Source: Bacillota bacterium
GTDB lineage: Bacteria; Bacillota; Clostridia; Christensenellales; Aristaeellaceae
Length of the DNA: 64,000 nucleotides
Direction: 5' to 3'
NCBI GenBank assembly: GCA_023416585.1
Contig: JAEZHM010000131.1
Location: forward strand, 155,033-219,032
Part shown: positions 42,254 to 49,977 of the stretch, in pieces
Layout: the number at the start of each line of letters is the position of its first letter
How positions within the stretch are numbered: the stretch's first letter is position 1
Program-made: the position numbers and the translations under genes
The notes under the pieces: generated by a model
The model's database searches: none
What the model saw: only the letters and a program-made list of their open reading frames with translations
What the model was told of the DNA's origin: nothing

Positions 42254-43960
42254 ATGAAGAAACTGTTGGCGATGCTTCTTTGCTTAACTATGCTCGCCGC
42301 GATCGCGCCGTCCATGGCTATGGCCGAGAACTACCGCGAACCCATCACGCTGACCGTTTATGACGGCCTTGCGAACTACTCCGGCGAACAGATCGGTTGG
42401 TTTGCTAAGGAAATCAAGGACCGCTTCAACGTGACGCTGAATTTCGTGCGTGAAATCAGCAACGAAGGCGCCTTCAACGCTGCTCTGGCAGCCAGCGAGC
42501 TGGGCGACATCATTATTCTTGGCGACTTGGACAATGAGTTCCTCAAGGCGTATGATGCTGGCCTGCTCCTGGATTGGAGCGAACTGGACTTGACGCCCTA
42601 CAAAAACATCACCACGAACCTCAAGGACTCCATGGACAAAATCAGCAAGTATGTCAAGGAAGCCCGCGGCGCGGAAGGCATTTGGGGCTTCGGCCACAAC
42701 ATCGCCCTCCTGCCGGATACCTGGCAGGAGATTCAGGATCCCACCTACGCGCTGCAGATCCGCTTTGACGCCTGGGAAAAGGCCGGCAAGCCCGCGCTGA
42801 ACACCCTGGAAGATCTGCCTGCTTTCTTAAAGGCCCTGCAGGAAGCGGTGCCCACCACGGAAAGCGGCGAAAAAGTGTATGCTTACGGCGGATTCCCGGA
42901 TTGGGAAGACTGCGTCATGAAGTTCACCTGGGACCTGATGACCTTCTACGGCTACAAAGAGTTTGACTTCATGGGCGTGAACTACGCGACACGTGAAGTC
43001 GTGAATCCCCTGGAAGAGGGCAGCCTGTACTACCGCGCCCTGAAGGTTAACAATGAATTGTACCGTATGGGCCTGTTTGACCCCGAGTCTGTCAGCCAGA
43101 ACTTCGACGCCTATACCCAGAAGCTGGCCAATGGCCGTTACCTCATGGCTCTGTGGGGCTGGATCATCAACCAGTACAACGGCGCCGAGAAGGCCGCTAA
43201 AGGTATCGGCTACACCACCTTCCAGATTGGCGACAGCGCCCCCGCGATGGATACCCTGTCCACAGAAGGTGGAAACTGGCCCTGGATGCTGGGCGCCAAC
43301 AGCAAATATCCTGAGCGCGCTCTGGAGATTATTGACTGGCTGACCAGCGAAGAAGGCATTATCGTCGGACAGTATGGCCCCAAAGGCCTGACCTGGGATT
43401 ACAATGCCGAGGGTATCCCTGAGATGACCGAATTTGGTTGGAAGTGCCAGGAGTTCAAGAAAGAAACCGAAATGCCCGCTGAATACGGCGGCGGCACCTT
43501 CGAAGACGGCGAGAACAAATTCAACAATTCCACCCTCATCGTTGAGCAGTACATTCCGGGCAAGACCTACAGCTTCTCCTACAAGGGATGGCCGGGCTAT
43601 GCCGAGCGGTATGCCACCAACCTGAGCAAGGCCTGGTCCAGCGAGTATGCGGATGGCGCCAAGAGCGGCGTTGACCTCTACAAAAAGACCGGCAAGGTTT
43701 CCGTGGTGCCCGCTGCCGCCAACAGCTTTGTAAAGGCTGAAGCCAGCGAAGCAACCAAGAGTGCCCGCGGCTTGTTCGCGCCGATCATGAAGCAGTACAG
43801 CTGGAAATGCGTGAACGCCGAGACGCCGGAAGAATTCGACAAGCTCTGGAAGGAAATGGTCACCACTTGCAAGAGCTATGGTTATGACGACGTAGTGAAA
43901 GAGAAGATGGCTGATATTCAGCGCTGCTTTGATTTCATGGATTCCAAGGCTGCCAAGTGA
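42254..43960 (+). CDS. Extracellular solute-binding protein of the Lpl-type importer
   Basis: The 568-residue product has a Sec signal ending in PSMAMA (cut before ENYREP). No lipobox Cys is present, which matches the ribose-type binding protein of this window but differs from most Firmicute LplA proteins. The mature part is a family 1 solute-binding fold with ITLTVYDGLANYSGEQIGWF and long late regions such as ALEIIDWLTSEEGIIVGQYG typical of LplA-like proteins for complex oligosaccharides. It follows the permeases by 49 bp with TAAGGAGGTAGG upstream. Binding proteins of this size often take di- to hexasaccharides; the ligand is unknown. Confidence 0.9.
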   Translation: MKKLLAMLLCLTMLAAIAPSMAMAENYREPITLTVYDGLANYSGEQIGWFAKEIKDRFNVTLNFVREISNEGAFNAALAASELGDIIILGDLDNEFLKAYDAGLLLDWSELDLTPYKNITTNLKDSMDKISKYVKEARGAEGIWGFGHNIALLPDTWQEIQDPTYALQIRFDAWEKAGKPALNTLEDLPAFLKALQEAVPTTESGEKVYAYGGFPDWEDCVMKFTWDLMTFYGYKEFDFMGVNYATREVVNPLEEGSLYYRALKVNNELYRMGLFDPESVSQNFDAYTQKLANGRYLMALWGWIINQYNGAEKAAKGIGYTTFQIGDSAPAMDTLSTEGGNWPWMLGANSKYPERALEIIDWLTSEEGIIVGQYGPKGLTWDYNAEGIPEMTEFGWKCQEFKKETEMPAEYGGGTFEDGENKFNNSTLIVEQYIPGKTYSFSYKGWPGYAERYATNLSKAWSSEYADGAKSGVDLYKKTGKVSVVPAAANSFVKAEASEATKSARGLFAPIMKQYSWKCVNAETPEEFDKLWKEMVTTCKSYGYDDVVKEKMADIQRCFDFMDSKAAK

Positions 43961-43991
43961 GTAATCACATGCAAGTGTACAAATGAATTGG

Positions 43992-44011
43992 GGCGGAGCG
44001 AAAGCTCCGCC
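43992..44011 (+). terminator. Hairpin after the Lpl-type operon
   Basis: GGCGGAGC (43992-43999), GAAA tetraloop, GCTCCGCC (44004-44011). The stem is strong but only a weak T-run (CTTTGG) follows, so it may mark a processed 3' end rather than a full terminator. Confidence 0.6.
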
Positions 44012-44110
44012 TCATACCTTTGGCAGAGTAAATTCTTCTATTCCCGCTTAAGCATCAGATCAAATAGCTGACTTGCACTTAATAAACTTAGGGGGAAAGG
44101 AATACATAAG

Positions 44111-44785
44111 ATGATCAAGGCTGTTATATTCGACCTGTTTGAGACGCTCATCACCGAATGGGGCCATGAGAAATATACCAAGCGAAAGATAAGCGAAGAC
44201 CTTCACCTGGATTATGAGCTGTTCAACCAATATTGGGAAGAGAATGCGTATGGCAGGTATCAAGGGCAAATCTGCTTTGAAGAATCGATCCGATACGTTT
44301 GTCAAAAATGCGGCGTAATGCTATCGCCGGATCAGCTGGCATACGCGACAAACAGACGCAAGTCTACAAAAGCTGCTTGCTTTGATTATATGGATTCCGA
44401 TGTGATCAAGCTTTTGAAGGAACTGAAAGCGCGTGGGTTGCGCCTGGCCATGCTCAGCAATTGCTCCTCGGAAGAAGTCACAACCATTCGGCAAAGTTGC
44501 CTTTATTCCTTTTTCGATGTACTTGTGCTTTCCTATGAGGTTGGCTTGTCGAAGCCGGATCCTTTGATTTACCGGAAGGTACTTGAAGATTTGCACCTTA
44601 TGGCTGATGAATGCCTTTTTGTCGGCGATGGCGGCAGCAACGAGCTGGAAGGTGCCCGAACGGCCGGCATAACCGCTGTGCAAGCCAAATGGTATACCAA
44701 CAATCACCCGGATCCAAGGGAGAGCATGGATGGTGTCAAAACCGCAGAGAGGCCGCTGGATCTGATGCGGTTCATAAAAGCGTAG
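44111..44785 (+). CDS. HAD-superfamily hydrolase
   Basis: The 224-residue protein has all four HAD motifs: DLFETLITEW (nucleophile Asp in DxFxT), LSNCSSEE (Ser), the Lys of LSKPDPLIYRKVLE and the acid pair region FVGDGGSNELEGA. The alpha-helical cap between motifs one and two classes it with subfamily IA, like phosphoglycolate phosphatases and haloacid dehalogenases. Its position after the Lpl-type operon hints at sugar-phosphate dephosphorylation, but no specificity can be read. GGGGGAAAGG lies upstream of the start. Confidence 0.88.
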   Translation: MIKAVIFDLFETLITEWGHEKYTKRKISEDLHLDYELFNQYWEENAYGRYQGQICFEESIRYVCQKCGVMLSPDQLAYATNRRKSTKAACFDYMDSDVIKLLKELKARGLRLAMLSNCSSEEVTTIRQSCLYSFFDVLVLSYEVGLSKPDPLIYRKVLEDLHLMADECLFVGDGGSNELEGARTAGITAVQAKWYTNNHPDPRESMDGVKTAERPLDLMRFIKA

Positions 44786-44813
44786 TATCAATATACAATA
44801 AGGAGTGGTGATC

Positions 44814-45290
44814 ATGGGATGCTCCGTGCAATGCCAGGATACGGGGAACTGCTGCGCCAACAAGGATATGGGCCTTGTCTGTACATGGCTGGACGTGCTG
44901 ATGTCATCGTATCAGGAAAACCCGGCGATTTCCATGGAGGATGCCATCAAAAAATGCAGCAAAACCCATTATGACGCACTCGGCATGGATGACATGCTGG
45001 AGCCATTCCTTGGCAAACCCGAAGCGTTTTTTGATTTCCTTCATGAGAAATGGAATTGGATCGTGACCGTGGATAAGGACGGGCAGCGCATTATCGCCGA
45101 CGAGAACAAGTCGCAGTGCATCTGCCCGCTGATAAGGGCGGGAGCGGTTCATACGCCCAACCTGTGCAACTGCTCGGAAGGTTTTGCGGAGCGGATGTTC
45201 TCCAAGGTATTCGAAAGGCCAGTGAAGGCCAGAGTCATAGAGTCCGTCCTTCGCGGCGGCAAGCATTGCGTATATGAGATCATACTGTAA
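44814..45290 (+). CDS. Cysteine-rich protein of unknown function (V4R/ATC-hydrolase-like pattern)
   Basis: The ATG at 44814 follows AAGGAGTGG. The 158-residue protein has paired cysteines at the N-terminus (GCSVQCQDTGNCCANKDMG) and a C-terminal pattern CICPLIRAG...PNLCNCSEGFAERMF ending in a VLRGGKHCVYEI strand. The C-x-C, CxC-S-x-G-F and final G-G-x-x-C spacing recalls V4R and amino-thiazoline carboxylate hydrolase-like domains, which bind metal or small ligands. The exact family is not certain. About nine or ten cysteines in so short a protein suggest metal or Fe-S binding. It starts 28 bp after the HAD gene and is probably cotranscribed. Confidence 0.7.
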   Translation: MGCSVQCQDTGNCCANKDMGLVCTWLDVLMSSYQENPAISMEDAIKKCSKTHYDALGMDDMLEPFLGKPEAFFDFLHEKWNWIVTVDKDGQRIIADENKSQCICPLIRAGAVHTPNLCNCSEGFAERMFSKVFERPVKARVIESVLRGGKHCVYEIIL

Positions 45291-45349
45291 TAATAGAATG
45301 TTCTTTTTAACTTAAGGGATTAAACCAAGTTCGTTTTATAGCAGCCATT

Positions 45350-45380
45350 CCCTATGCCCTCCAGGTGGCATAGGGTTTTT
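45350..45380 (+). terminator. Rho-independent terminator after the cysteine-rich gene
   Basis: CCCTATGCC (45350-45358) pairs with GGCATAGGG (45367-45375), followed by T5. Confidence 0.88.
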
Positions 45381-45470
45381 CTATGCAAGCACAGAATTTT
45401 TACGTGAGTTGAAGAAAAAGTATCCGCAACCGTGTCTAATCTGCGTGATCACAAACTGAGGGGGTAGGGC

Positions 45471-45983
45471 ATGCTGGCAAGGCAGTTTGAAGAAAATGCC
45501 GATTTTGAAATGGAACGGCTGCTAAAGCAATACGGAGCGCCGATCCTTCGAATGTGCTTTTTGTATCTTGGTGACAGGCAGCTTGCCGAGGATGCGGTGC
45601 AGGATACCTTTTTGAAAGTGTTCAGGAACAGCAGCCAGTTTCAAGGCCGGTGCGCTGAAAAGACGTGGATCGTCCGGATCGCCATCAACGTGTGCAAGAA
45701 CCATCTGCGCAATCATTGGTGGAAGCATATTGCTGCCGAAAAAGCGCTCCTGAACATACCTGCTGATGATGATCTCGCGGCCGCAGACGATACATTGGTG
45801 CTGGAGGTCATGCGTCTTCCGCTCAAGTACAAAGAAGTCATACTGCTGCACTACTATCATGGGCTGAATGTTCATGAGGTAGCCGGCACGCTGAAGCTGC
45901 CCGAATCCACAGTTTATACCCGGTTAAACCGCGGCCGGAGCATACTCAAAAACAAGCTGGGAGGGTGGTACAATGGAGAATAG
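45471..45983 (+). CDS. ECF-type RNA polymerase sigma factor
   Basis: The 170-residue protein has sigma region 2 (YGAPILRMCFLYLGDRQLAEDAVQDTFLKVF, with the -10-recognition helix and WIVRIAINVCKNHLRN) and region 4 (LPLKYKEVILLHYYHGLNVHEVAGTLKLPESTVYTRLNRG split by the family helix-turn-helix). It resembles SigV/SigW-like ECF factors of Firmicutes. It overlaps by 11 bp a DUF4179 membrane protein gene, the usual partner that holds such a sigma factor at the membrane. An AGGGGGTAGGG site precedes the start. Confidence 0.92.
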   Translation: MLARQFEENADFEMERLLKQYGAPILRMCFLYLGDRQLAEDAVQDTFLKVFRNSSQFQGRCAEKTWIVRIAINVCKNHLRNHWWKHIAAEKALLNIPADDDLAAADDTLVLEVMRLPLKYKEVILLHYYHGLNVHEVAGTLKLPESTVYTRLNRGRSILKNKLGGWYNGE

Positions 45984-47280
45984 CGAAATTGCACAGGCGA
46001 TTGATAAAAGACTGAGTCAGCTGGATATTTCAGAAGAAATGGAAAAAAAATTTCTTGCACATAAATATCAGCAGCAATCACAGCATGTACGGCCCAAGAC
46101 ACTAATCCTTGCAGTCTGCCTGTGCGTAATGATTGCCGTACCTGCTGTTGCCATTACGGTTCCAGCATTCCGGGGCTTTTTGCGCAATGTAAGAAACGAT
46201 ATCGTGCAATTGCTGAAGCCCGTGGAACTTGTTTCTGAAAACAACGGCATCCGCATGGAGGTTATAGCGGCGGCCAACGATGATGAATCGGTTATTGCTT
46301 TCATCACAATGAAGGATCTGGCAGGCGGCGAAATAAAGGGCGATGTGGATCTTTACGATTACGGTATTTCGGGCCTCAACATGTCCACGCATTATGCCAT
46401 TGCCAATGATGATCCCCAAACAGCACTTTTGTGCGTCATGGCCAATGGCGGCAGCGGCATGAACGGCAAAAAGGTGACCCTTCAGGTGACTTCATTTTTG
46501 AGCGGCAGGAAGGTATATGACACGTTTGATACCGGATTGGATTTGTCAAAGACCGGCCCTGGGCAAAGTGCCTCCCTGATGGGAATGAATGAAGTCAATG
46601 GTGGCAGTGGGGCGGAAATAGAGGCCTATCTGAATGGGCAGGACAGCAAGGTGCTTGTGATCGGGCAGCAGGACATAACGCTTCCCAACGTGGATTTTGT
46701 TGTTATTTCGGGCATTGGTATCATTGACGGGAAGCTGCATGTACAGGCTAAGTGGCCCGAGAAAATGAAAAAGAATGAGCATATAGATGACCATGGATTT
46801 TTTTATCTGGAAAACGATAAAGGCGGGCGATTGAATTCCAGTATAGTATACTTCAGACAGGGCGGTATTGAGTATACCGAAGAGATATTTGATATCGCTG
46901 ATCTCACCGGATACAGGCTGTACGCAGATGCAATGACTACCAACGAACGGTTTGTAAAGGGAAATTGGCAGGTCACTTTCCCTATCAGCGCAGTAAAGGA
47001 ACCAAAGAATATCGATACGGATATTGAGTTTGGCAGTGTTCATGTTGACACGGTATCCATTTCGCCGCTTGGTGTTGCCCTTTCAGGAACAGGAAAAGCA
47101 TGGCCGGAAGATTTGAAAATCGACATCAAACTCAAGGATGGCAGCTTGATCGAACATGTATCCATGGTCGAACAGCGCCAAGACGGTATGATTACTCGAA
47201 AGTATATTCCGATAGGCGAGTTGCTGGAGCCTGATGAGGTGGCGGCTGTCATCATAAATGGGGTGGAGGTTACGCCATAA
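45973..47280 (+). CDS. DUF4179 membrane protein, probable anti-sigma factor
   Basis: The 435-residue product has a short cytoplasmic part (residues 1-41), one membrane span (LILAVCLCVMIAVPAVAITV) and a large outside region rich in beta-strands. The N-terminal DKRLSQLDISEEMEKKFLAH and the sequence after the span (GIRMEVIAAANDDESVIAFI) fit the DUF4179 family, known next to ECF sigma genes in Firmicutes. The cytoplasmic part should bind the sigma factor and the outside part should sense envelope state. The ATG lies inside the sigma gene end, with GGGAGGGTGG as ribosome-binding site, so the two are coupled. Confidence 0.88.
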   Translation: MENSEIAQAIDKRLSQLDISEEMEKKFLAHKYQQQSQHVRPKTLILAVCLCVMIAVPAVAITVPAFRGFLRNVRNDIVQLLKPVELVSENNGIRMEVIAAANDDESVIAFITMKDLAGGEIKGDVDLYDYGISGLNMSTHYAIANDDPQTALLCVMANGGSGMNGKKVTLQVTSFLSGRKVYDTFDTGLDLSKTGPGQSASLMGMNEVNGGSGAEIEAYLNGQDSKVLVIGQQDITLPNVDFVVISGIGIIDGKLHVQAKWPEKMKKNEHIDDHGFFYLENDKGGRLNSSIVYFRQGGIEYTEEIFDIADLTGYRLYADAMTTNERFVKGNWQVTFPISAVKEPKNIDTDIEFGSVHVDTVSISPLGVALSGTGKAWPEDLKIDIKLKDGSLIEHVSMVEQRQDGMITRKYIPIGELLEPDEVAAVIINGVEVTP

Positions 47281-47376
47281 CGTCGTTTTTACAGATATCC
47301 GGCAAAACGATGCCATATGCTTGGATTATCAGTAGATGCTTTCTGTTTCTGGTGGTTTTGTATCCATCTTTCACAA

Positions 47377-47414
47377 GACATCCCCCGCGCTGCGAATGCG
47401 GCGCGGGGGATGTC
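47377..47414 (+). terminator. Strong hairpin after the sigma/anti-sigma pair
   Basis: GACATCCCCCGCGC (47377-47390) pairs perfectly with GCGCGGGGGATGTC (47401-47414). Only GTATAATT follows, so it lacks a full U-run. Confidence 0.75.
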
Positions 47415-47453
47415 GTATAATTACAGGGTTAACAGCAGAATGTGGAGAATTCC

Positions 47454-47480
47454 TAAAAAATTCCTGCCGGTTCGCGATAT
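47454..47480 (+). promoter_or_regulatory. Sigma-D (flagellar sigma-28)-like promoter
   Basis: TAAA (47454-47457), 15 bp, then CGCGATAT (47473-47480). The known B. subtilis sigma-D consensus is TAAA-N15-GCCGATAT, so spacing is exact and six of eight -10 bases agree. It lies 39 bp upstream of the next gene. Confidence 0.5.
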
Positions 47481-47518
47481 ATAAAGTATAGTTCCATAAC
47501 TGAAAGGAGGGGAAGGGC

Positions 47519-48091
47519 ATGATCCGGGAGATTAGGGCGAATCAACAGGATATAAAGGTTAAAAATGTGCAGGCAAAGGATAAACCTGCTCCGCTGCAGC
47601 CAGAAAAGGAGCAGGCAAAGAATAACATCGACACCGTAGAGCTTGGTACAAACAAGAACCCTTCCGCCCTGTATACCAGGCCAAAGGGCAAGGGTCTGAA
47701 GGCAGATGATATTGACGGACTGATGGCGCATGCGGAAAAAAACTTTGCGGGTCTTCGGGAACTGGTTCGGCAGTTGCTGCTTAAACAAAGGGAAGAAGCC
47801 GGCACACATAAGCCGGACGGCGTCGAACTGACTCCATACGAGGAAGCCAACCTTTCCATATCGGAAGACGGAGAATTGGGCATAAAGGCTGTCAGTGACA
47901 GGATTGTAAACTTCGCGATCGCCATCTCTGACAATGATCCAACCAAGCTGGCCCAGTTGAAGGAAGCAATCGACAAGGGCTTTGCCGCAGTGGAGAAATC
48001 CTTCGGCGGGAAGCTGCCGGATATCTGTTACAAGACATACGATGAAACCATGAAAAAGCTTGATCAATGGAGCACAGGCGGGCAGGCTTAG
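47519..48091 (+). CDS. Uncharacterised 190-residue helical protein (DUF5610-like pattern)
   Basis: The start at 47519 follows GAAAGGAGGGG. The first 60 residues are polar and flexible, rich in Lys, Gln and Pro. The rest is helical, with a central acidic strand pair (LSISEDGELGIKAVSDRIVNF) and a C-terminal part LAQLKEAIDKGFAAVEKSFGG followed by KLPDICYKTYDETMKKL. This resembles DUF5610-type proteins, whose role is unknown and which are sometimes labelled hydrogenase-4 component G without basis. There is no signal peptide or membrane span. A sigma-D-like promoter upstream suggests coexpression with motility genes elsewhere in the genome; this is an inference. Confidence 0.7.
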   Translation: MIREIRANQQDIKVKNVQAKDKPAPLQPEKEQAKNNIDTVELGTNKNPSALYTRPKGKGLKADDIDGLMAHAEKNFAGLRELVRQLLLKQREEAGTHKPDGVELTPYEEANLSISEDGELGIKAVSDRIVNFAIAISDNDPTKLAQLKEAIDKGFAAVEKSFGGKLPDICYKTYDETMKKLDQWSTGGQA

Positions 48092-48161
48092 TAATGCGGT
48101 TCATCCAAATTGTGCTGCGTGAGGCTAGACCATATGTTTAGGCGTACTGTTTTCAAGATTG

Positions 48162-48247
48162 ACTCCATACAGAACCGATTGCTTGGTTAACGACTTTTGT
48201 ATGGAGTAGCTGCTGTCTTTAACAATCTTGCTGGTTCTGTATTTTTG
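48162..48247 (+). promoter_or_regulatory. Candidate attenuator with two exclusive pairings before the APH-type kinase gene
   Basis: ATACAGAACC (48167-48176) can pair exactly with GGTTCTGTAT (48233-48242), followed by TTTTG, giving a terminator-like stem. ACTCCATAC (48162-48170) can instead pair with GTATGGAGT (48199-48207). Both use bases 48167-48170, so the two folds exclude each other. The loop of the first fold is long (56 nt). The next gene starts at 48279. Confidence 0.35.
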
Positions 48248-48278
48248 TAAAAACAAAAATGATAAGGAGTCAGCAATA

Positions 48279-49199
48279 ATGGATGTGCAAAATATTCATA
48301 GTCTTTTAAACTGCAATTATGGATTGAGTATTCAAGGGGTAGAACTGTTCCGTGAAGGCGGCAATGTTTCCTATGTGGTTTATGGGGATAACTATCCATA
48401 TTTCTTGAAAATCATTCGGCCGCCATTTTTGGAAACGGCGCTTAAGTCCGTGGATATTCAAATGTATCTGCTGCAGAACCGGTTCCCCGTCATACCCATC
48501 ATCCTTACAAAAGCCGGTACACCCTATATTCGCGCAGAGGATCAGGGTAAGGAATGCGTCTTTGTGCTTTATGAATACATTGACGGCGGCGAACCCGGCC
48601 CTGAAGAAACAGAGGAAGTCGGTGCATTGATTGGAAAGCTGCATCAGGTAATGAAGGGCTATACCGGTCGGCTACCGGTTCGGGACAAGCATTTTTTCAT
48701 GGACAGGTACATTGAAATCATGAGAAAACTGCAATATCCCAAAATGGAATCCTTTCGTGCGTATGGAGATGAATTGTGGGATAAGGTGAAAAATCTGCCC
48801 CGCGGATACTGCCATTGCGATTTATACCGCGGCAATATTCACAAGGCAGGCAGTCAGGCAATGTATGTCGTGGATTTTGACACGTCCTGTATGGCGTTTC
48901 CAATGTACGACGTGGTCTTGTTCTGCAACGATACGCATTATTTTGAGTTTGATGAGGAGGGCTACGCAAAATCAAAAGCCAGGCTGGAAAGGTTTTTGGA
49001 TGGCTATTTGCAGCATTGTCCACTCGGCAAGGAGGAAATATCCGTATTCTACGACATGATTGCCATATATCATTTTCAGTTACAGGCAACCATGCTTGAA
49101 TTGCATGGGTATGACTCCAGCATATTTGAATTCTTTGATAGGCAATATGATTGGCTGATGAGATTGAAAGAGCAGTGCCGGGGAATGAATAGACAGTGA
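48279..49199 (+). CDS. APH-family phosphotransferase (aminoglycoside/choline kinase-like)
   Basis: The start at 48279 follows AAGGAGTCAG. The 306-residue protein has the kinase-like fold: FLKIIRP (ATP-binding Lys), the catalytic loop GYCHCDLYRGNIH with its HxDxxxxN, and the metal-binding Asp of YVVDFDTSCMAFP. This is typical of APH and CotS-like kinases such as homoserine, choline or spore-coat kinases. In spore formers many members of this family are coat-associated. The substrate is not known. It is a single gene. Confidence 0.87.
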   Translation: MDVQNIHSLLNCNYGLSIQGVELFREGGNVSYVVYGDNYPYFLKIIRPPFLETALKSVDIQMYLLQNRFPVIPIILTKAGTPYIRAEDQGKECVFVLYEYIDGGEPGPEETEEVGALIGKLHQVMKGYTGRLPVRDKHFFMDRYIEIMRKLQYPKMESFRAYGDELWDKVKNLPRGYCHCDLYRGNIHKAGSQAMYVVDFDTSCMAFPMYDVVLFCNDTHYFEFDEEGYAKSKARLERFLDGYLQHCPLGKEEISVFYDMIAIYHFQLQATMLELHGYDSSIFEFFDRQYDWLMRLKEQCRGMNRQ

Positions 49200-49285
49200 C
49201 ACTATATGTTTAATAAACTGATACTTCGTGTAGATATTAATGCATCAATGATTATAGGCATTGAAAGCAAGTCCGGCCCCGCTGA

Positions 49286-49366
49286 CTGTCATCCTGAACG
49301 AAGTGAAGGATCTTGGTTTTCGTGCTGCTCAAAGATCCTTCAACGCTCCGCTCTTCAGGATGACAG
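49286..49366. repeat. Nested palindromic repeat element
   Basis: CTGTCATCCTGAA (49286-49298) pairs with TTCAGGATGACAG (49354-49366). Inside, GAAGGATCTT (49305-49314) pairs with AAGATCCTTC (49332-49341). The whole forms a long hairpin of a type often dispersed between genes in gut Clostridia genomes. Only one copy is in this window. Confidence 0.7.
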
Positions 49367-49496
49367 CGGGCGGTGCTTACAATCATTGATGCATTTGTGC
49401 TTTTGATTGTTTATGGTGACGGCTGAGCCAGATAGCGCCTTTCGCAGAAGGTACCTGATGAGGTGTATTACGACGGCATTTAATAGGCGATACCTC

Positions 49497-49635
49497 GGCC
49501 AGTTGCTAGCAACTGGCCTGCGACAGAGGGATGTTATCTTTCGTCCCGAAAGATAACCAGAAAGGGGTGGGGGGCCGGCGATTCCCCCCCGCGCCCCCCG
49601 CAAACGCCTTTATATTGGTGGCACCCTTCGGGTGC
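49497..49635. repeat. Cluster of three palindromes in repeat-rich intergenic DNA
   Basis: GGCCAGTTGC-TA-GCAACTGGCC (49497-49518), GTTATCTTTCG/CGAAAGATAAC (49533-49543 and 49547-49557) and GCACCC-TTC-GGGTGC (49621-49635 region) follow one another. A C/G-run stretch (49564-49601) lies between. No coding sequence is seen from 49200 to 49977. The DNA turns AT-rich from about 49640. Confidence 0.6.
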
Positions 49636-49845
49636 GTAATTCGTATAGCCTTTCATTATTAATTTATAGAAACAATAAACCCAACGCTACGCAAGCGAGA
49701 AAAAGGCACGCTGTGTCCCTCCATGATGCGGACGGGTGAAGCTCAATCGCCGAATCTGTGTAATCGCTCTGGAGGATTTACGGAGCGGAAGTTCTTCAGA
49801 TTGTTTGAGAGTTTAGGCCTAATATGTATCATCAAAGTACAAAGA

Positions 49846-49874
49846 TTGACAAAAAATTACATGTGTTATATAAT
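49846..49874 (+). promoter_or_regulatory. Consensus sigma-A promoter of the AT-rich orphan gene
   Basis: TTGACA (49846-49851), 17 bp, TATAAT (49869-49874): a perfect match to the consensus. It lies 103 bp upstream of the start codon. Confidence 0.8.
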
Positions 49875-49977
49875 AAAGATACAGTAAGAACCAATAAAAT
49901 AGAAGACAATTCTTTCCGTCAGATTACATGTTATAAAAGGTTTAGTCAAAATTGAAAATTTCAAAGGATGTGTTATA

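Noticed and set aside
48162..48207. tRNA-like fold
   Set aside because: Only the outer 9-bp stem fits; no T-loop GTTCGA or D-loop sequence and the length is wrong.
49355..49603. Minus-strand 82-residue frame in the repeat-rich gap
   Set aside because: It runs through palindromes and C/G runs and has no start signal.
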